Shown one piece after another: positions 1 to 8,164 of a stretch of DNA of 64,000 nt. The stretch is taken from the NCBI GenBank assembly GCA_020072785.1, contig JAIQGG010000002.1:124001-188000 (forward strand), read 5' to 3'. Position 1 is the first letter of the stretch; every line of letters starts with the position of its first letter. The stretch is from Terriglobia bacterium. Lineage in GTDB: Bacteria; Acidobacteriota; Terriglobia; Acidiferrales; UBA7541. The notes beneath the pieces are model-generated. The model was given only the letters and a program-made list of their open reading frames with translations, made no database searches and was not told the origin of the DNA. A program made the translations under genes and the position numbers.

Positions 1-76
1 CTTTCCGGGGTTTTCAGAATTGCGCTCCTGCGAGTAGAGTAGGGAAGCCGTTTCCCGCGAGGGAGTTGGAGAAACG

Positions 77-1210
77 ATGAACGCAGTATGGATCGTGCTG
101 GCGGTTGTGGTGGCGCTGCTCGTGCTCTGGCAGGTGCTGCAGAGCAGGCAAAGCCGGAGGCGCGAGGAAGAGGCGCGCGCGCGCAGCGAACAGCTGCAGC
201 GCGACCTGCAGACGCTCGCCGGGCAGACGCAGAATTTCAGCCAGCAGATCGGGCAGATGCAGCAGAGCGTGGCGCAGCGGCTGGAGTCGGTGACCCAGGC
301 GCTGCACAAGGGCGTGACCGATTCCGCGAATATCTCCGCGGCGGCTCAGGCGGCGATGAGCGGCGAGCTGAAAAACTCCCGCGAGATGATCGGGCAGATC
401 CAGAAGCAACTGGGCGAGGTGCAGGAGGCCGGGCGCGAGATGTCCCAGGCCACGCAGACCCTGCAGCACATTCTGGGCGGGGCCAAGTCCCGCGGGTCGC
501 TGGGCGAAGTGACCCTGGAGCGGCTGCTCGAGGATTCGCTGCCCTCCGCGCAGTACGCCATGCAGTACCGCTTCGCCAGCGGGGAGGCCGCCGACGCGGT
601 CATCTTCCTGCGCGACAAGAAGCTCATGGCCATCGATTCCAAGTTTCCCCTGGATGCCTACCGCCGCCTGAGCGCCGAGGGTGACGAGGCGCGCCGCGCC
701 TTTGCCACCGCGGTGAAGGGCCACGCCGACTCCATCGGCAAAAAATATATCGTGCCGAACGAGGGCACGCTGGATGTGGCGCTGATGTTCGTGCCCTCGG
801 AAGCCGTCTACTACGAGATGCTGATGACCGAGGACAGCAAGGGACTGCAACTGGACGCCTACTGCCGGGAGAGAAAAGTCATCGCCGTATCTCCGAACAC
901 TCTCTACGCGCACCTGTGCGTGATTTCCATGGGGCTGCGCGGCCTGCAGATCGAGGAAAACGCCAAGCGCCTGGTCGCCGGCCTCTCCGGGATGCAGAAG
1001 CAAATGGACACCTTCACGGAAGTGTTCGAGAAGCTGGGCACGCACCTGAAGAACGCGCAGCAGAGCTACAGCGACGCGGACAAGCGCTTCGAGAAGGTGC
1101 ACAACACGCTAGGCGGAATGCTGGGCACGGAAACCGCGGGTGCGCTGGGCGAAGCGGGGCCCGGCGAGCTGTCCTTGCCGCCGGCGAAAAACGCCAAGCA
1201 GATCGCCTAG
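77..1210 (+). CDS. rmuC: DNA recombination protein RmuC
   Basis: RmuC-family protein of 377 residues, a membrane-anchored factor thought to limit inversions at short inverted repeats through a nuclease-like core. One N-terminal membrane helix (residues 4-20) is followed by a long charged, Gln-rich coiled coil (about 25-135). The conserved RmuC core follows, with GSLGE at 140-144 and IDSKFPLDAY at 186-195, the usual family signatures. The C-terminal tail after about 350 is low complexity. The ATG has a GGAG-type ribosome site a few bases upstream. The gene stands alone, convergent with the next gene. The long antisense frames over it are shadows of its codon bias. Family assignment is firm; the exact molecular role of RmuC is still debated. 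Confidence 0.93.
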   Translation: MNAVWIVLAVVVALLVLWQVLQSRQSRRREEEARARSEQLQRDLQTLAGQTQNFSQQIGQMQQSVAQRLESVTQALHKGVTDSANISAAAQAAMSGELKNSREMIGQIQKQLGEVQEAGREMSQATQTLQHILGGAKSRGSLGEVTLERLLEDSLPSAQYAMQYRFASGEAADAVIFLRDKKLMAIDSKFPLDAYRRLSAEGDEARRAFATAVKGHADSIGKKYIVPNEGTLDVALMFVPSEAVYYEMLMTEDSKGLQLDAYCRERKVIAVSPNTLYAHLCVISMGLRGLQIEENAKRLVAGLSGMQKQMDTFTEVFEKLGTHLKNAQQSYSDADKRFEKVHNTLGGMLGTETAGALGEAGPGELSLPPAKNAKQIA

Positions 1211-1314
1211 TCCTCCTGGAAAAATCAAATACCGCAAAGAGTTGTCTGGCCGGAGTGCGTGCGGAAGTCCGCCGGCTGCCGCAGTCTTGCGGTGCGACCG
1301 GGGCGGAGGAGAGG

Positions 1315-2271
1315 TCAGCGGTGCGGCGGGACGTAGGAGGGCACCAGGCGGATGCTAATGAGGAAGGAGCCGTGGCTGCGCCCGAAGAGCTGCAGGCCCG
1401 CGGAATTTTCCGGGCCGCCGGTGGAGGGCAGGCGCACGGGATTGCCGCCGGCGAGCTCGGCGATTTGCGGGGCGAGGTTGCGCGCTTCGAGTGGGACGCG
1501 CTCCGCGGTGCCATGGACGAGGATGACGAGCTCGCGCTTTTCTCCGGGGGCCAGGGGGGCGGAAGAAGCTACCAGCTCGAGCGACACGAAGTGCAGGGAG
1601 AAGGGAGGCGCGGCGCGTTCGCCGCAGGCGAGCGTGGCTTCGGCGGGGCCGGGGGGGAGGCCGTCGGGCGGGAGGATGGTCAGCGCCAGCGAAGAGGCGG
1701 CAAGGACCAGCGCGGGCTGGCCGGCGATGAGCACGCGGTTGGCATCGGCCGCGCCGCAGAAACCCGTGCCGAAGAGGTCGAAGCGGTCGGCGAGCAGGGC
1801 AAAACGCGGGATGGCGAGCACGGCGAGGCGTGGCAGGGAGGTTTCGCCCGCGCGTGGGGTTCCGCCGGCGCCGGTGAGGGCCTGCGAGGCGACGATCGTC
1901 AGAGGCACGCGGCCGGGGCGTCCGGAGATGGAGGCGAAGAACGTGCCCGCAGCGGAGGGTGCGGCCAGGGTGGCGCGGCCGGTGGCGTCGGTGGTGACGC
2001 GGTCTCCGCTGGAAAAAGCGACGCTGACGCCGGGGGTGAGGCGGCCAGTGAAGTCGAGGACGGCCAAGGTGATGCGTTCCCCGGCCAGGGCCCGCCGGGG
2101 CAGCAGGAGGATGCGCGCGGCGGAGGGCGCCGGGGCCGCGGGCAGCTTCTGTGCGTGGCCCAGAGCCGGGAAGACGGAAAGTGCGGCGAGGATCGTCACG
2201 GCAACGAGGGCCAGCCCTTCGAGGCGCAGGGTAAATAGACGAGAAAAGCAGAAGTGGCGGAGGCGGAGCAC
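1315..2271 (-). CDS. Secreted protein with Ig-like/TIG-like regions, function unknown
   Basis: A 318-residue protein that I do not recognise as a named family. The N-terminus carries a hydrophobic stretch (about 18-40) ending in GHAQ, a plausible Sec signal peptide. Residues about 50-115 look like a beta-rich Ig-type module (repeated V/T/G strands such as GVSVAFSSGDRV). Residues about 130-200 resemble an IPT/TIG fold (FDLFGTGFCG, then VLIAGQPALV). The plus-strand frames over the same bases lack a signal peptide and read as Arg/Gly-rich noise, so the minus frame is preferred. The start is an alternative codon (GTG) and may be further in. It converges on rmuC. A surface or periplasmic structural protein is likely. 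Confidence 0.62.
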   Translation of the reverse strand: MLRLRHFCFSRLFTLRLEGLALVAVTILAALSVFPALGHAQKLPAAPAPSAARILLLPRRALAGERITLAVLDFTGRLTPGVSVAFSSGDRVTTDATGRATLAAPSAAGTFFASISGRPGRVPLTIVASQALTGAGGTPRAGETSLPRLAVLAIPRFALLADRFDLFGTGFCGAADANRVLIAGQPALVLAASSLALTILPPDGLPPGPAEATLACGERAAPPFSLHFVSLELVASSAPLAPGEKRELVILVHGTAERVPLEARNLAPQIAELAGGNPVRLPSTGGPENSAGLQLFGRSHGSFLISIRLVPSYVPPHR

Positions 2272-2489
2272 GCAAGGATTGTAGATGAGAGCCCTGCCCA
2301 GGTCGATTACTTCATGACGCGTTTCAGTCCTTGCTCGATCCTCGAATCACAGAACAACATACGGATTTTCACGGGGCTGGTCTTCCGCTTCGGAAGCCGT
2401 TAACAAGCGCAAAGCACAACGTAAGCGCATTCCCCTACAAAGGGAAGCAAAGAGGGACGGCGGGGCAAACCCGCCGCTACAAGAGAGAC

Positions 2490-3890
2490 TCAGTGGCTGA
2501 CGGGGGCGCTGCTGGCTGCCGCCACGGGCAGCTTGCAGGTGGTCCAGGCGCTGAAGCCGCCTGCGATGTTGATAATGTTCTGGAAGCCGGCGCGGCGCAG
2601 GAGGCTGGCGGCGATGGCGCTGCGGTATCCGCCCTGGCACTGCACGGCGAGAGGGCGGCTGCGGTCGAGGCCGTCGAAGTCCTTTTCCAGATTGTTCAGC
2701 GGCTTGAGCATAGCGCCGGCGATGTGGCCCGAATCCCACTCGCCCTGGCGGCGCACATCGAGCAGCTGCAAACCTTCAGCGCCGCGCATGCGCTGGTGGA
2801 GTTCCTCGACGGTGATCTCCGGAATGCTCTCCAGGGGAAGGCCGGCTTTTTGCCAGGCCAGGATGCCGCCCTCCAGGTAGCCTTCGAGCTTCTCGATGCC
2901 CACGCGTGCCAGGCGCATGCGGGTTTCCTCCACGGCGGCGGAATCTTCCGCGACGAGGAGCAGGCGGGCATCTACACCAAGCAGAGCGCCGGCCCAGGAA
3001 GCGAATTGGCCGCCCAAGGCGATCTGCACGGAACCCGGAATGTGGGCAGGGAGGTATTTTGCTGCAGGACGGGTGTCCAGCACGATCAGCCCTTCGCTGC
3101 GCTGGGCTTCGAATGCGGCGGGCGAGAGGCCGAGCAGCGGCGGGAGATCGGAGAGCGCGGGCGCGCCGCTGCGATTGATGGCGGCGTCGCGCAGGAAGTA
3201 GCCGGGGCGCTCGGGAAGATCATCGGTGAGCAGGCGGACGAACTCGTCTTTGCTGGCGGCGCGCAGGGCATAGTTCAGAGTGCGTTGCGTGCCGATGGTG
3301 GAAGAGAGGTCCGTGCTCATCTGGCGTCCGCAGAGGGAGCCGGCGCCATGCGCGGGATAGACGAGAACGTCGTCGGGAAGGGTCAAGAGTTTGGAGTGCA
3401 GGCTGTCGTAGAGCAGCGCCGCCAGCTGCTGGGGAGTGTGGTTCGGGGAGAGGTCGGGCCTGCCGACGTCGCCGATGAAAAGGGTGTCTCCGGTCAGAGC
3501 CGCCCACGGCTTTTCGGAGCGGTCCAGATCGGTGACCACAATGCAGACGCTCTCCGGGGTATGGCCGGGGGTCTCCAGAAAGCGCAGAACGACGCGGCCA
3601 AAACGGACTTCCTCGCCGTCCTTTACGGGAACGTGCGGAAAGGTCGCGCCGGCCTGCGCGCCCAGGTAGATCTGAGCGCCGGTGCGGCGCGCCAGTTCCA
3701 CATGGCCGGAGACAAAATCGGCGTGCAGGTGGGTCTCGATGATGTGCTGGATGCGGAGCCCGCGGCGGGCGGCCTCCTCGAGATAGATGTCGACGTCGCG
3801 TTGCGGGTCCACGATGGCGGCGATGCCCTCCGAGCCAACAAGGTAGGAGGCATGCGCAAGGCAGCTGAGATAGAACTGTTGAAATTCCAT
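2490..3890 (-). CDS. MBL-fold hydrolase with two rhodanese domains (persulfide dioxygenase-like)
   Basis: A 466-residue protein with an N-terminal metallo-beta-lactamase domain (about 1-250) carrying the metal ligand motif THLHADF at 53-59 and a further His at 63. Two rhodanese domains follow (about 265-355 and 375-460). The second has the active-site loop CQGGYRS with Cys418. The first lacks the catalytic cysteine (VAEDSAAV in its place), so it is probably structural. This architecture is typical of enzymes that oxidise or move persulfide sulfur. The ATG at 3890 was chosen because the frame upstream is only the shadow of the peroxiredoxin gene. It lies 23 bases downstream of that gene on the same strand, so the two probably form a sulfur/peroxide stress operon. 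Confidence 0.88.
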   Translation of the reverse strand: MEFQQFYLSCLAHASYLVGSEGIAAIVDPQRDVDIYLEEAARRGLRIQHIIETHLHADFVSGHVELARRTGAQIYLGAQAGATFPHVPVKDGEEVRFGRVVLRFLETPGHTPESVCIVVTDLDRSEKPWAALTGDTLFIGDVGRPDLSPNHTPQQLAALLYDSLHSKLLTLPDDVLVYPAHGAGSLCGRQMSTDLSSTIGTQRTLNYALRAASKDEFVRLLTDDLPERPGYFLRDAAINRSGAPALSDLPPLLGLSPAAFEAQRSEGLIVLDTRPAAKYLPAHIPGSVQIALGGQFASWAGALLGVDARLLLVAEDSAAVEETRMRLARVGIEKLEGYLEGGILAWQKAGLPLESIPEITVEELHQRMRGAEGLQLLDVRRQGEWDSGHIAGAMLKPLNNLEKDFDGLDRSRPLAVQCQGGYRSAIAASLLRRAGFQNIINIAGGFSAWTTCKLPVAAASSAPVSH

Positions 3891-3913
3891 GGCACGCTCC
3901 CGGGTCGGCCCCG

Positions 3914-4567
3914 CTACTTCTTGTGAGCCTTGAAGGCGAGGTAGAAGTCCTTCTTCTCGTAGTCCTTGTTGGCGGTGTTGCGGGCGACGTCTTCGACGGT
4001 TTTGGGCGCGGGCACAACCACGGGCTGGCCCGGCTGCCAGTTCACGGGCGTGGCGCAGGCCTGGGTGTCGGCGGTCTGCAGCCCCTTGACCAGGCGGACC
4101 ACCTCGTCCACGTTGCGGCCGACGTTCAGAGGGTAGTAAATAATCGCGCGAATCACCCGCTTGGGATCGATGACGAAGACCGCGCGCACCGTGGCCGTGG
4201 CGCTGGCTCCCGGGTGGAGCATGCCGTAGAGGCTGGAGACCTTCATGTCGATGTCGGCGACCATGGGGTAGGAAATCTCCACGCCCATGATCTGCTTGAT
4301 GTTCTGCAGCCAGGCCAGATGGGAGTGGATGCTGTCGATGCTCAGACCGATCAGCTTGACGCCCAGAGCCTTGAACTCGTCGTTGCGCCGGGCGAATTCG
4401 GTAAGTTCCGTGGTGCAGACGGGCGTGAAATCGGCGGGGTGGGAAAAAAATACGACCCAGGAATCGCCCTGCCATTCGCTGAACTTCATCGCCGGAGAGT
4501 GCGTGGTTACGGCGGTGAAGTCCGGAGCGGTTTCCCCGATCTTGGGAAGGCTGATGGTGTCTGTCAT
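3914..4567 (-). CDS. Peroxiredoxin (Prx6/archaeal-type AhpC-TSA)
   Basis: Peroxiredoxin of 217 residues that would reduce hydrogen peroxide and organic peroxides in the cytoplasm. The peroxidatic Cys51 sits in DFTPVCTTEL, the standard active site. The long C-terminal arm (about 160-217) contains ACATPVNW with Cys171, as in archaeal-type Prx6 enzymes. The length fits that subgroup (about 210-225) rather than the short BCP type. It is the first gene of a two-gene unit with the MBL-rhodanese gene. On the minus strand the ATG is preceded by GGAA-rich sequence that can serve as a ribosome site. Family assignment is firm; the physiological reductant is unknown. Confidence 0.93.
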   Translation of the reverse strand: MTDTISLPKIGETAPDFTAVTTHSPAMKFSEWQGDSWVVFFSHPADFTPVCTTELTEFARRNDEFKALGVKLIGLSIDSIHSHLAWLQNIKQIMGVEISYPMVADIDMKVSSLYGMLHPGASATATVRAVFVIDPKRVIRAIIYYPLNVGRNVDEVVRLVKGLQTADTQACATPVNWQPGQPVVVPAPKTVEDVARNTANKDYEKKDFYLAFKAHKK

Positions 4568-4658
4568 GGCTGCTTGCGTTCCTTTCCTGCGTGCCTGAAT
4601 GATAGCTATATTCCGCGACCTGCTCCGCGATCCGTTTGAGTAAGAGAGCTCGCTGCAC

Positions 4659-4965
4659 CGGGCTCTAGAGCGGGAGAGATCTTACATCATTGCAGCGGCA
4701 GGCGGTGAACTGGGATTAGGGGCCCGCCTGTGCGGACCCGTCACCGAAATGGCACAAAAAAGCGTCGGATGCGGGGGCCTGTGCGGGGATGCCCGACGGC
4801 GGAAAGTGGCGAAAATGCGAATAACTAGTTGAGGCCAGTCCATTGAGGAGGACGCAGGGCTCTGTTAGCGTGGGAGCAGACAGTCCGGAGCGGGTGTGTC
4901 CGGGCAGCGGGTGAGCCATCGGACGGGCGAGTCGAGGCTCGCCGGAATAGTGCGGAGCAAAGCCA
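4659..4965. other. Intergenic region between divergent genes, no gene seen
   Basis: About 300 bases between the peroxiredoxin (leftward) and phosphatase (rightward) genes. It must hold both promoters. No convincing small ORF, hairpin terminator or repeat is visible. GGAG shortly before the GTG at 4966 can serve as the phosphatase ribosome site. Confidence 0.5.
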
Positions 4966-5805
4966 GTGCGAATTGTATGCGGCGGCAGCAGCGACGTGGG
5001 CCGTGTCCGCTCGAACAACGAGGATAGTTACCGCATTGTGGCGCCGCTGAACCTGTTCGTGCTATCGGACGGGATGGGCGGCGAGGCGCACGGGGAAGTC
5101 GCCAGTGCGCTGGCGGTGGAAACGGTGGCGGGACACTGTCTGGAGGCGCAGATCGACCAAGCCGCGCCGCTGTTCGGCGAGCCGGTGGTGGGCTGGAGCG
5201 AGCGCACCAGACGCTTGGTGAGCGCGGTGCACCTGGCCAACCGGAATATTTACGCTTCGGCGGAAGAGCATGCGGAACAGCAGGGAATGGGCGCGACGCT
5301 GAGCGCGGTGTGGATTGAGGGCGAACGGATGAGCGTGGCGCACGTGGGGGACAGCCGGGTGTATCTGCTGCGCATGGGCGGGCTGCACCAGTTGACCAAC
5401 GATCATTCGCTGGTGGCCGAGCAGGTGCGGCGGGGCATCCTGACGCCGGCGGAAGCCGAGCAGAGCGAGATGCAGAGCGTGCTGCTGCGGGCGCTGGGGA
5501 CGCAGGCGGAAGTGGAAGTGGATACGGATGAGCACGCGCTCATCGCGCGGGATGTGCTGCTGATCTGCTCGGACGGGCTGACGCGCATGGTCACCGAGCC
5601 GGAAATTGCCGGGACGCTGCAAGCGGAAACCGATCCCCAGCGGGCGGCGGAAAAGCTGGTGGCGCTGGCCAATGAAAACGGGGGAGCGGACAACGTCACG
5701 GTGATCGTGGTACGGCTGGATTCCGAAGCGAAGGGATTGTTTTCCTGGCTGCGCGGGAGCGCCCGGAAGACGGGATCAAACGGGGATGCGGGAGGAGGCG
5801 TTTGA
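4966..5805 (+). CDS. PP2C-family Ser/Thr protein phosphatase (Stp-like)
   Basis: A 279-residue metal-dependent phosphatase that would remove phosphate from proteins modified by bacterial Ser/Thr kinases. All PP2C motifs are in order: SDVGRVRSNNEDSY near the N-terminus, LSDGMGGEAHGE for metal binding, GMGATLSAVW, VAHVGDSRVYLLR, LLICSDGLTRMV and GGADNVTVIVVRL at the end. The start is GTG with GGAG upstream. Its TGA is one base from the ATG of the FHA gene, so the pair is surely co-translated and forms a phosphatase plus phosphothreonine-reader module. The nearest kinase in the window is at 16.6 kb, on the same strand but far away. Confidence 0.93.
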   Translation: MRIVCGGSSDVGRVRSNNEDSYRIVAPLNLFVLSDGMGGEAHGEVASALAVETVAGHCLEAQIDQAAPLFGEPVVGWSERTRRLVSAVHLANRNIYASAEEHAEQQGMGATLSAVWIEGERMSVAHVGDSRVYLLRMGGLHQLTNDHSLVAEQVRRGILTPAEAEQSEMQSVLLRALGTQAEVEVDTDEHALIARDVLLICSDGLTRMVTEPEIAGTLQAETDPQRAAEKLVALANENGGADNVTVIVVRLDSEAKGLFSWLRGSARKTGSNGDAGGGV

Positions 5806-5806
5806 A

Positions 5807-6532
5807 ATGGCAAAGCTCAGCCTGATGTTCGAGAACCGGGTGGTCAAGGAAGTGCCCGTGGGGAGCGTGCCGGTGGGCATCGGGCGCGCGCCGGACAATG
5901 ACATTCCCGTGGACAACCTGGCGGTCTCCAACTACCACGCGCGCGTCTATTTCGAGGCGGGCAAGCTCGTGGTGGAGGACCTGGACAGCCTGAACGGAAC
6001 GTTTGTGAACGATCTGCGCATCGAGCGCGCCACCCTGCACGACGGCGATTCCATCTGGATCGGCAAGCATCACATCAAGGTGGATGCCACCGGAGAGGGG
6101 CCGCTGACGCTGGAGAGCGCGCGCAAGGCCAGCGCGCCGCGCATTGATGAAACCATGGTGCTGGACACCAAGGAGAGGCGCGACCTGCTGCAGCAGGCCG
6201 TTGCCCTGGGGGAGCGCTCGCAGTTCGCGGGGGGGCGGCTGAAAATGCCCTCGCTAGCGGTGCTCGGCGGAAAGACCGATCAGCGGGACTATATGCTCAC
6301 GAACAAGCTGACGGTGATCGGGAAATCGGCTATGGCCACGGTGCGGCTGAAGGGCTGGTTCAAGCCGGAGGTCGCCGCGCAGATCAATCATCGCGATGAC
6401 GGCTACTATCTGGGGCCCGGCGACAAGATTCCCACGGTGAACGGCATGCCGATTCACGGGCCCACGCGTCTGAACGACGGCGACCTCATCGAGGTTTGCG
6501 GCGTGCGTCTGAACTTCTTCTTCCGCGAATAG
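5807..6532 (+). CDS. FHA domain protein with two FHA-like domains
   Basis: A 241-residue phosphothreonine-binding adaptor. The first FHA domain (about 10-90) is canonical: GIGRAPDNDI, the SNYHARV turn, then DLDSLNGTFVND. A linker with a possible phospho-acceptor sequence (DETMVLDTKERR, about 115-128) leads to a weaker second FHA-like domain (about 160-241, VIGKSAMATVRL then VNGMPIHGPTRLNDGD). Two in-frame ATGs exist. The one at 5807 is preferred because GGAGGAG lies 9-16 bases upstream, while the one at 5786 would lie inside the phosphatase gene. It is coupled to the upstream PP2C phosphatase. No membrane segment is present, so the protein is cytoplasmic. Confidence 0.9.
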   Translation: MAKLSLMFENRVVKEVPVGSVPVGIGRAPDNDIPVDNLAVSNYHARVYFEAGKLVVEDLDSLNGTFVNDLRIERATLHDGDSIWIGKHHIKVDATGEGPLTLESARKASAPRIDETMVLDTKERRDLLQQAVALGERSQFAGGRLKMPSLAVLGGKTDQRDYMLTNKLTVIGKSAMATVRLKGWFKPEVAAQINHRDDGYYLGPGDKIPTVNGMPIHGPTRLNDGDLIEVCGVRLNFFFRE

Positions 6533-6856
6533 CGAAGCAGACGAAGGGCGGGGCGCCGGGGCTCCGCGCCGGCGGCTGCCGCTACTGCGACGGTCGCCGG
6601 GCCTTCTTCCTCTGAATCCGGACATCCTGCGCATACGTTAGGCGGTGTTTCGCGCGGTCTGCGAAGCATGAGGAAAAGGGTGTTGGTCGAGGTTGCTGTA
6701 GCGGCGGGTTGTCTCGTTACATCGCGGCCTCCCGGCCGCGCCGGGATCAATGCCACCGCCGCTGCGAGCTGAGGCAGGGCGTGGAAAGTGGCTGGATTGA
6801 CAAATCCCGGAGCGCTGCCTACTCTCGATTTGAGGTGTGGAGTAAGGGAGGACGAT
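6533..6856. other. Intergenic region, GC-rich
   Basis: About 320 bases between the FHA and peroxidase genes. It holds a GC-rich imperfect palindromic stretch near 6548-6605 of the kind also seen in other gaps of this window, then the peroxidase promoter. No supported gene. Confidence 0.4.
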
Positions 6857-7954
6857 ATGCTGCATCGAGTGACTCGTTTCCATATTCTTCTCGCAGCAGC
6901 CGCAGCCGGAGCAGGACTGTGGTATGCCGGAGCGTTCCATCCGCAGGTTGTGCAGGCGCAGGGAGCCGCGCGGCCTGTAGGGAAAACCATTGAAATCAAG
7001 GCGCCGCTGGGGCTGCCGCCGGTGCCGGTGCCGGCAAACAATCCGCCGACCGTGGAGACCATCGCGCTGGGCCGCCGGCTGTACTACGACAAGGCACTTT
7101 CGTTGGACGACACCATCTCCTGCGCCAGTTGTCATGGCCCGGCCAGCGGATTCACCGACAACAAGGCGTTTTCCTCGGGGGTGGGTGGCAAGCTCGGCGG
7201 GCGCAGCGCGCCGACGGTAATCAACTCGGCCTACAACACGGTGCAGTTCTGGGACGGGCGCGCGCCGAGCCTGGAAGACCAGGCTATGGGGCCGATGCAG
7301 AACCCGGTGGAAATGGCGCACACGCTGGAAGGCGTGGTGAAGTACGTGCAAGGGAATGCCAGCTACCGCGAAGCCTTCCAGAAGGCCTGGGGCACGGACC
7401 AGATCACCATCGACATGGTGGCGAAGTCCATCGGTTCGTTCGAACGCACGGTGTTGAGCGGGAATTCCCCGTTTGACCGCTACTACTACAGACACGACAA
7501 GAAGGCGCTTTCGAAGTCCGCGCAGCGCGGGCTGAAAGTGTTCCAGGACCCGAAGAAAGGCAACTGCGCCGTGTGCCACACGATCGGCGACAATTACGCG
7601 CTGTTCACCGACAACAAGTTCCATAACATCGGCATCGGCGCGGATACCCGGGGCAATTTCACCGATACCGGCCGCGCCGCGATCTCCAAGAATGAGGCGG
7701 ACACCGGGGCGTTCAAGACGCCGACGCTGCGCAACATCTCGCAGACCGCTCCGTACATGCACGACGGCAGCATGCCCACGCTCAAGGATGTGATCGACCA
7801 TTACATCGGCGGAGGCAATTCCAATCCACACCTGGACAAGGAAATCCACGTTCTGGATTTTCTGACCGGGCAGGAGCGCGAGGATCTGCAGGAGTTCCTG
7901 AAATCGCTGGACGGCAAGCTGCCTCCCGACGTCGGACCGCCGGAAGGGAAGTAA
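6857..7954 (+). CDS. Di-heme cytochrome c peroxidase (MauG/CcpA family)
   Basis: A 365-residue exported enzyme that reduces hydrogen peroxide with electrons from c-type cytochromes in the periplasm. An N-terminal hydrophobic segment (FHILLAAAAAGAGLWYAG, about 8-26) serves as signal or anchor. Two CxxCH heme sites are visible: CASCHGPASGF in the first half and CAVCHTIGD in the second. Downstream stretches such as FKTPTLRNISQTAPYMHDG are typical of the family. The ATG at 6857 has GGGAGG 4-11 bases upstream and opens directly into the signal sequence; the longer frame does not. The gene is monocistronic and followed by a strong hairpin terminator. Confidence 0.94.
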   Translation: MLHRVTRFHILLAAAAAGAGLWYAGAFHPQVVQAQGAARPVGKTIEIKAPLGLPPVPVPANNPPTVETIALGRRLYYDKALSLDDTISCASCHGPASGFTDNKAFSSGVGGKLGGRSAPTVINSAYNTVQFWDGRAPSLEDQAMGPMQNPVEMAHTLEGVVKYVQGNASYREAFQKAWGTDQITIDMVAKSIGSFERTVLSGNSPFDRYYYRHDKKALSKSAQRGLKVFQDPKKGNCAVCHTIGDNYALFTDNKFHNIGIGADTRGNFTDTGRAAISKNEADTGAFKTPTLRNISQTAPYMHDGSMPTLKDVIDHYIGGGNSNPHLDKEIHVLDFLTGQEREDLQEFLKSLDGKLPPDVGPPEGK

Positions 7955-7983
7955 GCCGCATCTGCGGTTGTGGTGAAAATCAG

Positions 7984-8029
7984 CCGGCCGGTGGGTACCC
8001 ATTGCAAGGTGCGCACCGGCCGGTTTCTT
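7984..8029 (+). terminator. Rho-independent terminator after the peroxidase gene
   Basis: CCGGCCGGTG (7984-7993) pairs perfectly with CACCGGCCGG (8014-8023) across a 20-base loop and is followed by a short T-rich tract. It lies 30 bases after the peroxidase stop. Confidence 0.75.
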
Positions 8030-8164
8030 GTTGACGCCAAGACCGGACGCAACTTCGCCTCCTCACCGCTGGCCTGTGTTTCCGGGGAGATCTTTTCCGG
8101 CGCGCCGGAATCAACTATCGCTCCGCTCGGGAGGACAACCGCCAACGCGATTTCCGGCACCTTG

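Noticed and set aside
9-76. Tail of an upstream gene at the left edge
   Set aside because: No frame longer than about 20 codons ends here with coding composition; the segment reads as promoter and ribosome site of rmuC.
14-1102. Long minus-strand frame opposite rmuC
   Set aside because: Mirror of a high-GC coding strand; no ribosome site, His/Leu/Gln-rich composition without any family motif, while rmuC has clear signatures.
916-2284. Plus-strand frames (440 and 310 codons) over the secreted-protein gene
   Set aside because: Gly/Arg/Glu-rich noise without a signal peptide or domain; the minus frame has a signal peptide and beta-rich pattern.
2490-4658. A single 722-codon frame over peroxiredoxin and MBL genes
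   Set aside because: The first 256 codons are the out-of-frame shadow of the peroxiredoxin gene; the MBL gene starts at 3890.
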